Below, piece after piece: positions 1-9,774 of a stretch of DNA of 64,000 nucleotides. Position 1 is the stretch's first letter. Every line of letters begins with the position of its first letter. The translations under genes were made by a program, and so were the position numbers. The notes under the pieces are model-generated. The model saw only the letters and a program-made list of their open reading frames with translations. It did not search any database and was not told the DNA's origin. This DNA comes from Rathayibacter sp. VKM Ac-2857 (GTDB lineage Bacteria > Actinomycetota > Actinomycetes > Actinomycetales > Microbacteriaceae), in the NCBI RefSeq assembly GCF_013205025.1, contig NZ_JABMLE010000002.1, forward strand, positions 1,345,125-1,409,124, given 5' to 3'.

Positions 1-897
<897 letters not shown>

Positions 898-898
<1 letters not shown>

Positions 899-1965
899 TA
901 CTTCTGCTCCGCTCGCTTCTTCACGATGAGGTTGACGATGGTGGCCAGCAGCAGCATCAGGCCGAGGAAGAACTTGAACCAGTCCGGGTTCCACTGCGCG
1001 TAGACGATGCCCTTGTTGGCCATGCCGAAGATCAGCGCGCCGATGGCGCCGCCGACCGCCGAGCCGTAGCCGCCGGTGAGGAGGCAGCCGCCGATGACCG
1101 CGGCGATGATGTAGAGGAACTCGTTGCCGACGCCCTCGCCGGACTGCACCACGTTGAAGGCGAAGAGGTTGTGCATGCCGGCGATCCAGGCGCAGAAGCC
1201 GACGCCCATGAAGAGCCCGATCTTGGTGGCCGTGACGGGGACGCCGACGGCGCGGGCGGCGTTCTCGTCGCCGCCGACCGCGAAGATCCAGTTGCCGACC
1301 TTGGTGCGCATCAGGATGAAGGTCGCCACCAGGACGAGGGCGATCCAGATGAACACGGTGATCTTCACGTTGATGCCGAAGATCGGGATGTCGGAGGCGA
1401 AGACGGCCTTCGCGGAGGCGAAGCCGTCGATGTCGGAGATCGACGGCGACGCGACGCCGCCGCCGATCAGCCGGGTGACGCCCAGGTTGACACCGGTGAG
1501 CATCAGGAACGTCGCGAGGGTGACGATGAAGGAGGGCAGCTGCGTCTTGATCAGCAGCCAGCCGTTCACGAAGCCGACGAGCAGCGAGAAGACCAGGCCC
1601 ATGCCCACGCCGACCCAGACGTTCACCGCGAAGTACCAGGAGAACATCGAGGAGGTGAGGGCGGAGGAGACCACCGCGACTCCGGTCGACAGGTCGAACT
1701 CGCCGCCGATCATCAGCAGCGAGACGCCGACGGCCATGATGCCGATGGTGGAGGAGCCGTAGAGGATCGTGGCGATCGAGTTCGCCTGGGTGAAGGTCGG
1801 AGCGACGACCGCGAAGAACCCGAAGACGACGATCGCGCCGACGACGGCGCCCATCTCGGGGCGGCCCAGGAGGGTGGGGACGAGTCCGCGTCGACCGACG
1901 CGCTCGTCCTTGATGCGGACGGGGGCGGGGGCGGGGGTGCGGGCGGGGAGTGTGGTGGTGGCCAT
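898..1965 (-). CDS. Sugar ABC transporter permease, RbsC/FrcC type
   Basis: Integral membrane permease of the CUT2 sugar importer, 355 residues, about the usual length. A cytoplasmic N-terminal tail of about 35 residues is followed by roughly ten hydrophobic segments, and glycine-rich stretches near residues 285-315 ([16 protein letters not shown]) match the conserved cytoplasmic loop of this family. The ATG at 1965 has an AGGAC ribosome-binding site. It lies between the binding-protein gene (60-bp gap containing a hairpin) and the ATPase gene (one-base overlap), giving the order binding protein, permease, ATPase. Substrate is inferred from context as inositol or a related polyol. Confidence 0.93.
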
Positions 1966-1984
1966 GGGGGTGTCCTAACGCTCG

Positions 1985-2014
1985 GGGACCGGGCGGATCG
2001 CTCCGCCCGGTCCC
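1985..2014 (-). terminator. Perfect 13-bp hairpin between binding-protein and permease genes
   Basis: GGGACCGGGCGGA (1985-1997), loop TCGC, TCCGCCCGGTCCC (2002-2014). There is no T-run, and it sits inside the operon after the binding-protein stop. It is more likely an mRNA-stabilising or partial-termination hairpin that raises the ratio of binding protein to permease than a full terminator. Confidence 0.6.
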
Positions 2015-2025
2015 GACGTGCCTGG

Positions 2026-3021
2026 TTAGCGGATGCCCTTCTCGGCACCCTCGAGGACGGACGCCGCGGTGTCCGGGGTGACGATGGTCGGACCGGTCGC
2101 CACGGCGCCGCCGCCACCGAGGGCGAAGCCGCCGTTGTGGTTGAGCCAGAGGGCGTCGACCGACTCGTAGCCCTGCAGGTAGGGCTGCTGGTCGACGGTG
2201 AAGATGACCTTGCCGTCGACGATCGCCTGGGCGAGGTCGGCGTTCATGTCGAACGAGCCGACCTTCGCCTTCGAGCCGGTCGAGGCGACGACGTCGACGG
2301 CCGCGAGCGTGAACGGGGCACCGAGCCCCATCACGACGTCGGCCGTGGTGTCGGCCTGGAGCTTCGCGGTCAGCGTCGAGGAGACCTGCGTCATGTCGGT
2401 GCCGGTCACGTAGAGGATCTCGGTCGCGGGGATCTGCTCCTTGATGCCGGCGCAGCGGGCCTCGAGGCCCACGTGGCCCTGCTCCTGGATCATGCAGATG
2501 GGCTTCGTGTAGCCCTCGGCGACGAGCTCCTTGCCCGCCTCGACGCCGGCGAGCTTGTCGTCCTGACCCACGTAGGTCAGCGCTCCCGCCGCCAGCGCCT
2601 CGTTCTGGCCGCCGTTGAAGCCGACGACGGGGATGCCCGCGTCGAGCGCCTTCTGCACGACGTCCTGCATCGCGTCGGCCTTCGCGAAGGTGACGGCGAT
2701 CCCGTCGACGTTCTGGTCGATGGCCTGCTGCACGAGCTGGGCCTGGCGTCCGCCGTCGGCATCGCCCGAGTAGACGAGGTTGACGTTGTCCTTCGCGGCG
2801 GCGGCCTCCGCGCCCTGGCGGACGATGTCCCAGAAGGTGTCGCCCGCGGCGGCGTGGGTGATCATCGCGATGGTGATCTCGGGGGTGCCGGCGGTCGCGC
2901 CGGAAGCGGTGTCGTTCGACGACGTGTCCTCGCGGCCTCCGCCGCTGGAGCAGCCGACGAGCGCGAGGGCGGGGACGAGGGCCAGCGCGGCCAGTCCTGC
3001 TGCCAGACGGGTTTTCTTCAC
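2026..3021 (-). CDS. Sugar ABC transporter substrate-binding lipoprotein
   Basis: Periplasmic-binding-protein-like domain of the Peripla_BP_4/RbsB class, 331 residues, anchored outside the membrane as a lipoprotein. The N-terminus is KK, a hydrophobic stretch and a lipobox LVGC with Cys24, then a Gly/Ser-rich linker. I chose the GTG at 3021 because GGAG lies 8 bases upstream and the signal peptide begins there; an upstream ATG would add about 61 residues of non-signal sequence. Motifs such as VVGFNGG, the [13 protein letters not shown] region and the [11 protein letters not shown] region fit sugar-binding proteins. It is the first gene of the importer operon and divergent from the LacI gene, its probable regulator. 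Confidence 0.93.
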   Translation of the reverse strand: MKKTRLAAGLAALALVPALALVGCSSGGGREDTSSNDTASGATAGTPEITIAMITHAAAGDTFWDIVRQGAEAAAAKDNVNLVYSGDADGGRQAQLVQQAIDQNVDGIAVTFAKADAMQDVVQKALDAGIPVVGFNGGQNEALAAGALTYVGQDDKLAGVEAGKELVAEGYTKPICMIQEQGHVGLEARCAGIKEQIPATEILYVTGTDMTQVSSTLTAKLQADTTADVVMGLGAPFTLAAVDVVASTGSKAKVGSFDMNADLAQAIVDGKVIFTVDQQPYLQGYESVDALWLNHNGGFALGGGGAVATGPTIVTPDTAASVLEGAEKGIR

Positions 3022-3175
3022 GAGAATCTCCTTCGTTTGCCGTGAGGTGCTCCGTTCGAGGAGCGACCGGGGCCGACGAGGACTCCACCCGTGGATCGCG
3101 TGCCGAGAGGGGACGCCGGTGGAGGGATCATCGTTGATTCTGTGACGCACGGTCGCTCGACCGGGGCTGATGGGG

Positions 3176-3204
3176 ACGATAGCCGGTTCCTGTTCAACAG
3201 ACAA
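3176..3204 (-). promoter_or_regulatory. Candidate promoter of importer operon with internal palindrome
   Basis: Reading the minus strand, a -35-like TTGTCT (3204-3199) and a -10-like TATCGT (3181-3176) are 17 bases apart. The palindrome CTGTTCAACAG (3190-3200) lies between and over them, a plausible repressor site. The 291-bp divergent region 3022-3312 is otherwise featureless to me. Assigned by inspection only. Confidence 0.35.
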
Positions 3205-3312
3205 GATGTCCAGCCGATGAAAATCAATGCGGCGTCCGTCGGCGCTCCGACCCTAGGGCCGCCCACTCTGGAGCGGTCCATCTCCGGCGCAGGTCGGGCA
3301 TGATGGCGGATC

Positions 3313-4332
3313 ATGGACGCCACGCCTCCGCTCAGACGCCCGACCATCCGCGACGTCGCCCGCACGGCCGGAGTGTCGAAGTCGCTGGTCTCCCTCGTCT
3401 ACGCGAATCCCGCGAGCGTGAGCACGGAGCGGCGGCAGCGCGTGCTGGCCGCCGCCGAGGAGCTCGGCTTCCACCCGAACACCGTGGCGCGCTCCCTCGC
3501 CGGCACGGACGGCAACTTCGTCGGGATCCTGGTAGCGGACCTGCACAACCCGGTCTTCCCGGAGATCGTCGACGCGACGCGACGCGAGCTGGCCCGGATC
3601 GGCGAGGTGAGCCTGATGACCAGCGCGACGCTGCCCGGAGAGCCGGACCGGCACGTGCTCGACGACCGGGTCCTGGCGCTCTTCCGCGACCTCCGCCCTC
3701 GCGGCATCCTCATCGTCGGCTCCGTGCCCGACATGCCGGCCGTCGCCGCGCTCGCGGCGACGTCGGCACTCGTCGTCGCGAGCGCCATCGCCGACCACCT
3801 CCCCACCGCCCGCACGGTGCGCGGCGACGACGCGGCGGGGATGCGCCTCGTCGTCGACCATCTCGTCGGGCTGGGCCACCGCGACATCGCCCACATCGGC
3901 GGGGAGGGCGGGCTGGTCGCGGTCGCCCGGGCACGGGCCTACGAGCAGGCGATGACGGCCAACGGCCTCGCCGAGCACGTCCGCGTCGTCCCCGCCGACT
4001 ACTCCGAGAACAGCGGGCACGCGGCGGCGGAGCACCTCCTCCTCGGCTCCCGGCCGCCGACGGCGATCACCGCGGTCAACGACCTCGCCGCCGTCGGCGC
4101 CCTCGCCGCCGCCGCCGAGCGCGGCCTGCGCGTCTCGGTCACCGGGTACGACGACACCTACCTCGCCGCCCTCCGCCAGATCTCGCTGACGACGATCGAT
4201 CCCGGGAACGAGGCGATCGGCCGGCGTGCCGCCCAGCTGCTCTCGAAGGCGGGGCCCGGCGACACCGAGCAGCTCGACGACCTGATCGCGCCGTCGCTGC
4301 GCATCCGCTCCTCGACCGGGCCCCCGGTCTGA
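3313..4332 (+). CDS. LacI-family transcriptional regulator
   Basis: Cytoplasmic repressor, 339 residues, the normal family length. The N-terminal LacI helix-turn-helix is clear (TIRDVARTAGVSKSLVSLVY, residues 11-30), followed by a hinge helix region ending near ARSLAG and a periplasmic-binding-protein-like sensor domain to the C-terminus. It is divergent from the sugar importer and directly upstream of the iol-like operon. The promoter of that operon carries two GGACCGGTCC palindromes with the central CG typical of LacI-family operators, so this is the natural candidate to bind them. The effector is unknown; an inositol or an intermediate is inferred. ATG at 3313 is chosen because the HTH begins just after it. 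Confidence 0.93.
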   Translation: MDATPPLRRPTIRDVARTAGVSKSLVSLVYANPASVSTERRQRVLAAAEELGFHPNTVARSLAGTDGNFVGILVADLHNPVFPEIVDATRRELARIGEVSLMTSATLPGEPDRHVLDDRVLALFRDLRPRGILIVGSVPDMPAVAALAATSALVVASAIADHLPTARTVRGDDAAGMRLVVDHLVGLGHRDIAHIGGEGGLVAVARARAYEQAMTANGLAEHVRVVPADYSENSGHAAAEHLLLGSRPPTAITAVNDLAAVGALAAAAERGLRVSVTGYDDTYLAALRQISLTTIDPGNEAIGRRAAQLLSKAGPGDTEQLDDLIAPSLRIRSSTGPPV

Positions 4333-4358
4333 TCCGCGTCGAGCCGACGCGAGCGCTC

Positions 4359-4387
4359 TTGACAGCACCGGGGGCGCGCCTTACGTT
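4359..4387 (+). promoter_or_regulatory. Promoter of the iol-like operon
   Basis: A perfect -35 TTGACA (4359-4364) is followed after exactly 17 bases by TACGTT (4382-4387), a good actinobacterial -10 match. It lies 27 bp after the LacI stop and about 190 bp before the first operon gene. The downstream element overlaps the first LacI-type operator, as expected for a repressed promoter. Confidence 0.7.
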
Positions 4388-4419
4388 TGGACCGGTCCAG
4401 CGCCTCGGACCGGTCCAAA
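4386..4419. promoter_or_regulatory. Paired LacI-type operators
   Basis: Two identical palindromes GGACCGGTCC (4389-4398 and 4407-4416) form a larger inverted repeat with TTT at 4386-4388 and AAA at 4417-4419; their centres are 18 bp apart. The central CG within a symmetric 10-14-bp palindrome is the hallmark of LacI-family operators. Position over the -10 and transcription start suggests steric repression. Confidence 0.75.
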
Positions 4420-4579
4420 CGACCGGAACGAGCCGCGCCGTGACGGAACGAGGCTCGGCGCGAAGTGGCGCCGCCGCCCGCGCCCGGCACGGCCGGCGCC
4501 GCTCGACCGTCCACCCCCGCCGCCCGCGCCGCCCTCTCGCGCCGGACGTCCGCGCACCCGGATCCGATCGGAGCCCTCC

Positions 4580-5773
4580 ATGTCGACCACCCCTCCCCGC
4601 ACCATCGGTGTCGGCCTCATCAGCGTCGGCTGGATGGGACGCCTGCACAGCCGCGCCTACAACGCGCTGCCGCTGATCTACCCCGAGCTCGGCCTCGCAC
4701 CGCGCCTCGTCCAGGCGGCGGACGTCGCCCAGAGCGGCCGCGACTACGCCCAGGACGTGCTCGGCTACGAGACCACCACCGCCGACTACCACGACGTGCT
4801 CGCCAACCCCGAGGTCGACGTCGTGTCGATCTGCGCCCCGAACTTCCTGCACGCCGAGGTCGGCATCGCCGCCGCGAAGGCCGGCAAGCCGTTCTGGATC
4901 GAGAAGCCGGTCGGCCGCAGCGGCACCGAGACCCGTGCCGTCGAGGCCGCGGCGGACGAGGCCGGCGTGGTCACCTGCATCGGCTTCAACTACCGCCACG
5001 TCCCCGCCGTCGAGCTGATCAAGAGCATGATCGCCGACGGTGCGCTGGGCCGCATCACGAACGTGCGCGGCCGGTTCTTCGGCGGCTTCTCCTCCGACCC
5101 CGCCGACCCGCTGGCCTGGCGCTTCGTCCGCTCGATGTCGGGCAGCGGCGTCCTCGGCGATCTGATGGGCCACCTGGTGGACCTCGTGCACCACGTCCTC
5201 GGCCCGATCGCGTCGGTCACCGCGTCGACGGGCACCTACCTCACCGAGCGCCCGCCCCTGCCGGGATCCGGCTCGACCGCGCCGCTCCCCGTCGAGAACG
5301 AGGACTACGCGAACATGCTGATCCGCTTCCACGACGACGCGGTCGGCGCCGGCGCGCTCGGGACGCTGGAGGCCTCGCGCATCGCGGTGGGCTCCTCCTC
5401 CGACTACAGCATCGAGATCAACGGCACCGAGGGCTCCGTCCGGTGGAACTTCGCCCGGATGAACGAGCTCGACGTCGCGCTGACCCGCACCGGTCCGTTC
5501 GTCGGCTTCACGACCGTCCTCGCGAACAAGGACTTCCCCGAGTTCGCGCGCTTCCAGCCCAGCGCCGGCACCGGGATGGGCTACGACGACCTCAAGACCA
5601 TCGAGGCGAAGAAGTTCCTCCTCGCGGTCACCGGAGGCTCCGCCGAGTCCTCCAACATCCACGACGCGGTCGCCTCGGCGCAGGTGCTGGACGCCGCGGA
5701 GGCGTCCGCCGCCGCCGGCACCTGGGTCGCCACCCCTCTCGTCGCGGGCACCACCGCGGCCTTCGCCCGCTGA
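4580..5773 (+). CDS. Gfo/Idh/MocA-family oxidoreductase (first of three)
   Basis: NAD(P)-dependent sugar or cyclitol dehydrogenase, cytoplasmic, 397 residues. The N-terminal Rossmann fold (IGVGLISVGWMGRLHSRAYN, residues 9-28) and the conserved EKPVG motif, whose lysine is catalytic in this family, are present. The C-terminal half has the usual beta-sheet dimer domain with a G-x-L-x-D-L-x-x-H-L-V-D stretch replacing the D-x-x-x-H pair of IolG. It is longer than the other two homologues here. First gene after the operator-controlled promoter; GGAG is upstream of the ATG. It could act on another inositol stereoisomer, an inosose or a glycosylated inositol; the exact substrate cannot be read from sequence. 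Confidence 0.88.
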   Translation: MSTTPPRTIGVGLISVGWMGRLHSRAYNALPLIYPELGLAPRLVQAADVAQSGRDYAQDVLGYETTTADYHDVLANPEVDVVSICAPNFLHAEVGIAAAKAGKPFWIEKPVGRSGTETRAVEAAADEAGVVTCIGFNYRHVPAVELIKSMIADGALGRITNVRGRFFGGFSSDPADPLAWRFVRSMSGSGVLGDLMGHLVDLVHHVLGPIASVTASTGTYLTERPPLPGSGSTAPLPVENEDYANMLIRFHDDAVGAGALGTLEASRIAVGSSSDYSIEINGTEGSVRWNFARMNELDVALTRTGPFVGFTTVLANKDFPEFARFQPSAGTGMGYDDLKTIEAKKFLLAVTGGSAESSNIHDAVASAQVLDAAEASAAAGTWVATPLVAGTTAAFAR

Positions 5774-5819
5774 CCCGCCGCTCCCCGGCCGTCGTCCCAC
5801 TCAGACAAGGACCCTCGAC

Positions 5820-6707
5820 ATGACCGTCAAGATCGCCACCGCCCCCATCTCCTGGGGAGTCAGCGAAGTCGCCGGCTGGGGCGTGCAGCTCCCGCCCGAG
5901 CGCGTGCTCGCCGAGATGGCCGAGCTCGGCTTCACCGCCACCGAGATCGGCGCCGACGGCTTCCTGCCGGAGGCGCCCGCCGACAAGGCCGCCACCCTGC
6001 GCGAGTACGGGATGCAGGCGATCGGCAGCTTCGTCCCCGTCGTGATGCACCGGGCCGACGTCGACCCGCTCCCCCGCCTCGAGCGCGAGCTCCTCGCCTA
6101 CGCCGCGGCGGGCGGCGACGTCCTCGTCGTCTGCGCGGTCACCGGGCTGGAGGGCTACGACGTGACGCGGGAGCCGCTCACCGACGCGGAGTGGGACGTG
6201 CTGTTCGGCAACCTCGACCGGATCACCGCGACGGCCGCCGCCCAGGGCGTCCGGGCGGCGCTGCACCCCCACGTCGGCACGGTCGTCGAGACGGCGGACG
6301 ATGTGACCCGGGTGCTCGAGGGCTCGACGATCCCCTTCTGCTTCGACACCGGTCACCTGATGATCGGCGGGACCGATCCCGTCGCCTTCGCCGCCGACCA
6401 CGCCGACCGGATCGCGCACACCCACCTCAAGGACGTCTCCCTCGCGTGGATGCAGAAGGTGAAGAACGGCGAGATCAGCTACTACGACGCCTGCATCGAG
6501 GGGCTCTACACCCCCGTCGGCCAGGGCGACGTGGACGTCCGCGCGATCGTGACCAGCCTCGTCGAGAGCGGCTACGACGGCTGGCTCGTCCTCGAGCAGG
6601 ACAAGATCGTCCAGGAGACGCCCGCGCCCGGCGAGGGACCCCTCGAGGACGCCCGCGCCAGCGTCACCTTCCTCCGCTCGCTGCTCGCGGAGGTGGGCGC
6701 GGCGTGA
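5820..6707 (+). CDS. iolE: IolE-like inosose dehydratase / TIM-barrel isomerase
   Basis: Probable 2-keto-myo-inositol dehydratase, which removes water from scyllo-inosose to give the trihydroxycyclohexanedione used by IolD. The 295-residue protein is a xylose-isomerase-like TIM barrel. The opening PISWGVSEVAGWG with a GFTATEIGADGFLP segment closely follows IolE proteins, and the downstream FDTGHL, HTHLKD and PVGQGDVD segments supply the usual metal ligands (D, H, H). AAGGA precedes the ATG. The stop overlaps the next GTG by two bases. The symbol is given for family resemblance; a related keto-inositol epimerase is the alternative. Confidence 0.82.
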   Translation: MTVKIATAPISWGVSEVAGWGVQLPPERVLAEMAELGFTATEIGADGFLPEAPADKAATLREYGMQAIGSFVPVVMHRADVDPLPRLERELLAYAAAGGDVLVVCAVTGLEGYDVTREPLTDAEWDVLFGNLDRITATAAAQGVRAALHPHVGTVVETADDVTRVLEGSTIPFCFDTGHLMIGGTDPVAFAADHADRIAHTHLKDVSLAWMQKVKNGEISYYDACIEGLYTPVGQGDVDVRAIVTSLVESGYDGWLVLEQDKIVQETPAPGEGPLEDARASVTFLRSLLAEVGAA

Positions 6708-7780
6708 GCGGACTGCACATCGGCGTCCTCGGCCTCGGGCTGGCGGGCGTCATGCACGCGCGCAATCTGGCGCAGAACCCGGACGTCGACCGGGTCACCC
6801 TGATCGGCCGAGACGGCGCCCGCCTGCAGGCGACGGCGGCCTCGCTGCGCACGGCGCTGGCTCCCGGCGCCCCCGCCGACCTCGCCGGCGAGCACGCGCC
6901 GGCCGTCGCCGAGGTCGACCTCGGCACCTCGACCGCGACCGTCGACGAGCTCGCCGGCCGGATCGACGGAGTCGTCATCGCGACGCCGAGCGCCTCCCAC
7001 CCGGAGCTCACGCGGCAGGCGGCCCGCGCCGGCCTGCCCGTGCTGGTCGAGAAGCCGCTCTCGATCGACCTCGACGCCCTCAAGGCGCTCTCGGACGAGC
7101 TCGACGCCTTCGACTCGCCGGTCATGGTCGCCTTCCAGCGCCGGTACGACCCGGGTCACCAGGCGCTGCGCGAGCGCGTGCAGGGCGGTGCTGCGGGGCG
7201 GCTGCGCCTCGTGCACGCGGTCGGCCACGACCACTACGCGCTGCGCCTCGACTACATCCCCAAGTCGGGCGGGATGTGGCTCGACATGCTGATCCACGAC
7301 TTCGACTCGATCCCGTGGGTGACCGGGGAGCGGGTCGTGCGGGTGCACGCCGTGGGCTCCGTGCTCGACGAGCCGCTCTACAGCGAGCTGGGCGACACGG
7401 ACACGGCCGCGGCGATCCTCACCCTCGAGTCCGGGGCGCTGGCGCTCGTGAGCGGCAGCCGCCGCAACGGCGCGGGCCAGGACGTCCGGATGGAGGTCTT
7501 CGGATCCGACGGCACGTTCTCCGTCGGCCTCGAGCCGCGCACCGCGGTCACCTCGACCGAGCCCGGCGTGGCCGCGCCGGCGGCACCCTACGAGACGTTC
7601 ATCGACCGCTTCGAGGTCGCCTTCCGCAACGAGATCGCGCAGTTCGTCCGCGTCGTCCGCGGCGAGGACGCCAACCTGTCCACCCCGCGCTCCGGCATCC
7701 ACGCCGTCGAGATCGCCGAGGCGGCGGGGCGCTCCCGCCTCACCGACGCCCCGGTCGACCTGGCCGCCGTCCCGGTCTAG
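6704..7780 (+). CDS. Gfo/Idh/MocA-family oxidoreductase (second of three)
   Basis: NAD(P)-dependent dehydrogenase of 358 residues. The start is GTG at 6704, overlapping the preceding stop (GTGA); it places the Rossmann motif GVLGLGLAGVMHARNLAQN at residue 6. EKPLS carries the family lysine, and GGMWLDMLIHDFDSI supplies the D-x-x-x-H pair that in inositol dehydrogenases sits by the substrate. That region resembles IolG closely, so it may oxidise myo-, scyllo- or D-chiro-inositol. Neighbouring paralogues make the division of labour uncertain. Confidence 0.88.
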   Translation: MSGLHIGVLGLGLAGVMHARNLAQNPDVDRVTLIGRDGARLQATAASLRTALAPGAPADLAGEHAPAVAEVDLGTSTATVDELAGRIDGVVIATPSASHPELTRQAARAGLPVLVEKPLSIDLDALKALSDELDAFDSPVMVAFQRRYDPGHQALRERVQGGAAGRLRLVHAVGHDHYALRLDYIPKSGGMWLDMLIHDFDSIPWVTGERVVRVHAVGSVLDEPLYSELGDTDTAAAILTLESGALALVSGSRRNGAGQDVRMEVFGSDGTFSVGLEPRTAVTSTEPGVAAPAAPYETFIDRFEVAFRNEIAQFVRVVRGEDANLSTPRSGIHAVEIAEAAGRSRLTDAPVDLAAVPV

Positions 7781-7825
7781 ACGCACCCACCCCTCCGACT
7801 CCCTCCACGACGTTAGGACGTCCCC

Positions 7826-8836
7826 ATGACCACCCCTCTGCGCTTCGGCCTGTTCGGCACCGGCCGCATCGGCCAGGTCCACGCCGCGAGCATCGCCGCC
7901 TCCCCGAACGCCTCGCTGCAGTGGGTCTGCGACCCGTTCGTCGACGGCGCGACCACCACGGCCGCCCGCTACGGCGGACAGCCCACGGCGGAGCCGGCCG
8001 ATCTGTTCTCGGCCGGCGACATCGACGCCCTCGTCATCGCCTCGCCCACCCCGACGCACGTCGACCTCATCGACAGCGCCCTCGACGCCGGCATCCCGGT
8101 GCTCTGCGAGAAGCCGATCGACCTCGACATCGTGCGCGTCGACGCCCTCCGCGCGAAGGCCGCCGCCTCCGCCGTGCCCGTGGTCCTCGGCTTCAACCGC
8201 CGCTTCGACCCGCACTTCGCCGAGCTGCAGCGCCGCGTGGCCGAGGGCGAGATCGGCGACCTCGAGCAGCTCGCGATCATCAGCCGCGACCCGGCCGAGC
8301 CGCCGGCCGCCTACGTCGCGACCTCCGGCGGGATCTTCCGGGACATGACGATCCACGACTTCGACATGGCCCGCTTCTTCCTGCCGGAGATCGTGCGGGT
8401 CACCGCGCGCGGCGCGAACCAGTTCAGCCGTCCCATCCGCGAGGCCGGCGACTTCGACGCCGTCGTCGTGACCCTGGAGGCCGCCGGCGGCGAGCTGATC
8501 ACCATCACCAACTCCCGGCACAGCGCCTACGGCTACGACCAGCGCTTCGAGGCCTTCGGATCGAAGGGCATGCTGCAGATCGGCAACATCGGCCCGAGCG
8601 CGATCACCGGCTACACCGACTCCCTGGTCGAGTCGCGCGCCCCGTACCACTCCTTCTTCCTGGAGCGCTACGGCGACGCCTACCGTCTCGAGCTCGAGGC
8701 CTTCATCGAGACGATCCGCGGCGAGCCCTCGCGCAGCCCCGGCTTCGAGGACGGCCGCGCCGCGCTCCTGCTCGCCGACGCCGCCGACCGCTCCGCCCGC
8801 TCGGGGCGCACGATCGACGTCGACCTGGCGTCATGA
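7826..8836 (+). CDS. iolG: Inositol 2-dehydrogenase (IolG-like), third Gfo/Idh/MocA protein
   Basis: Most IolG-like of the three homologues: 336 residues, the typical length. The Rossmann motif FGLFGTGRIGQVHAASIAAS begins at residue 7, CEKPID supplies the catalytic lysine and GGIFRDMTIHDFDMARFF the D-x-x-x-H dyad known from Bacillus subtilis inositol dehydrogenase. It would oxidise myo-inositol to scyllo-inosose with NAD+. TAGGA lies upstream of the ATG. The stop overlaps the following ATG (ATGA), so the next sugar isomerase is translationally coupled. Assignment as the main myo-inositol enzyme is inferred from motif match. Confidence 0.85.
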   Translation: MTTPLRFGLFGTGRIGQVHAASIAASPNASLQWVCDPFVDGATTTAARYGGQPTAEPADLFSAGDIDALVIASPTPTHVDLIDSALDAGIPVLCEKPIDLDIVRVDALRAKAAASAVPVVLGFNRRFDPHFAELQRRVAEGEIGDLEQLAIISRDPAEPPAAYVATSGGIFRDMTIHDFDMARFFLPEIVRVTARGANQFSRPIREAGDFDAVVVTLEAAGGELITITNSRHSAYGYDQRFEAFGSKGMLQIGNIGPSAITGYTDSLVESRAPYHSFFLERYGDAYRLELEAFIETIRGEPSRSPGFEDGRAALLLADAADRSARSGRTIDVDLAS

Positions 8837-9684
8837 CCGGGCCCCGCCTCGTCGCCACCTGCTGGACCAGTGCCGGCGCCGTCGGCCCGCTGGACGTGCC
8901 GGAGCGCAGCCCGCTCCCGCCGCTGGAGCGCCTCCGGGCGATCGCCGACGGCGGCTGGGCCGGCTTCGGCTTCGCCCACGAGGACCTGATCGAGGTCCGC
9001 GACACCATCGGCTTCCCCGCCCTCCGCGCGGCGATCGACGCCGCCGGCTTCGAGCACGTCGAGGTCGAGCTGGTGACCGACTGGTTCGAGGACGAGAGCG
9101 TCTGGCGACCCCGCTGGGAGATGCTCCTCGAGGCCGCCGAGATCCTCGGTGCCGCCTTCATCAAGGCGGGGCCGCCCGCCGGACCTCCCGCTCCCGACCT
9201 CACCCCGTACGTCGCGCCGCTGCGGCGGCTCGGCGAGGAGGCCGCCCGGATCGGCACCCGCGTGGTGCTCGAGCCGCTCCCCTTCTCGGTGATCGACACG
9301 CTGCCCCGGGGCGCCGAGCTGATCACCGCGGTCGGCCATCCCGCCGTCGGGCTCATCGTCGACTACTGGCACGTGTTCCGTGCGGGGACCTCGCTCGAGG
9401 TGTTCGCGGCGGCCGTCCCGATCGAGCAGGTCTTCGGCGTGGAGCTCAGCGACGCGCCGGAGGAGGTCGTCGGCACGCTGTTCGAGGACACCCGGAACAA
9501 CCGCACCCTCCTCGGCGAGGGCGCGCAGGACGTGGCCGGCTTCATCACCACGCTGCGCACGATGGGCTACGACGGCGCCTGGGGCGTCGAGATCATCTCG
9601 GACGAGCACCGGAGTCGTGATCTCACGTCGGCCCTCGCGCTCGCGAAGGCCAGTGCCGAGGCGGCCTTCGCCCGGTCAGCCTGA
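8833..9684 (+). CDS. Sugar phosphate isomerase/epimerase family TIM-barrel protein
   Basis: A 283-residue xylose-isomerase-like TIM barrel (AP endonuclease 2 superfamily), cytoplasmic, with ATG at 8833 overlapping the preceding stop. Recognisable metal-ligand segments are VLEPLPF (E), LIVDYWHVF (D, H), VELSDAP (E/D) and WGVEIISDEH (E). It is more divergent than the IolE-like protein and lacks its N-terminal ISWG signature. It may be IolI-like (2-keto-myo-inositol isomerase), letting the pathway handle D-chiro-inositol, or act on another intermediate. Last gene before a gap containing a possible internal promoter. Confidence 0.75.
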   Translation: MTGPRLVATCWTSAGAVGPLDVPERSPLPPLERLRAIADGGWAGFGFAHEDLIEVRDTIGFPALRAAIDAAGFEHVEVELVTDWFEDESVWRPRWEMLLEAAEILGAAFIKAGPPAGPPAPDLTPYVAPLRRLGEEAARIGTRVVLEPLPFSVIDTLPRGAELITAVGHPAVGLIVDYWHVFRAGTSLEVFAAAVPIEQVFGVELSDAPEEVVGTLFEDTRNNRTLLGEGAQDVAGFITTLRTMGYDGAWGVEIISDEHRSRDLTSALALAKASAEAAFARSA

Positions 9685-9700
9685 ATCCAGCTATCACCCA

Positions 9701-9730
9701 GTGGACAGTGCGTCCACATCGCGATATTCT
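9701..9730 (+). promoter_or_regulatory. Candidate internal promoter with inverted repeat
   Basis: The inverted repeat GTGGACAGTGCGTCCAC (9701-9717) is followed by TATTCT (9725-9730), 18 bases after GTGGAC, which could serve as -35. It lies in the 90-bp gap before iolB and suggests a separately regulated transcript for iolB-iolD-aldehyde dehydrogenase. Sequence inspection only. Confidence 0.35.
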
Positions 9731-9774
9731 CTTGGTGTCGCCGCGGACGCGGTGACCGCAGAAAGGACTGCACC

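Noticed and set aside
2026..3204. Longer binding-protein start at 3204
   Set aside because: It would put 61 non-signal residues before the lipoprotein signal; GTG 3021 has a good ribosome-binding site.
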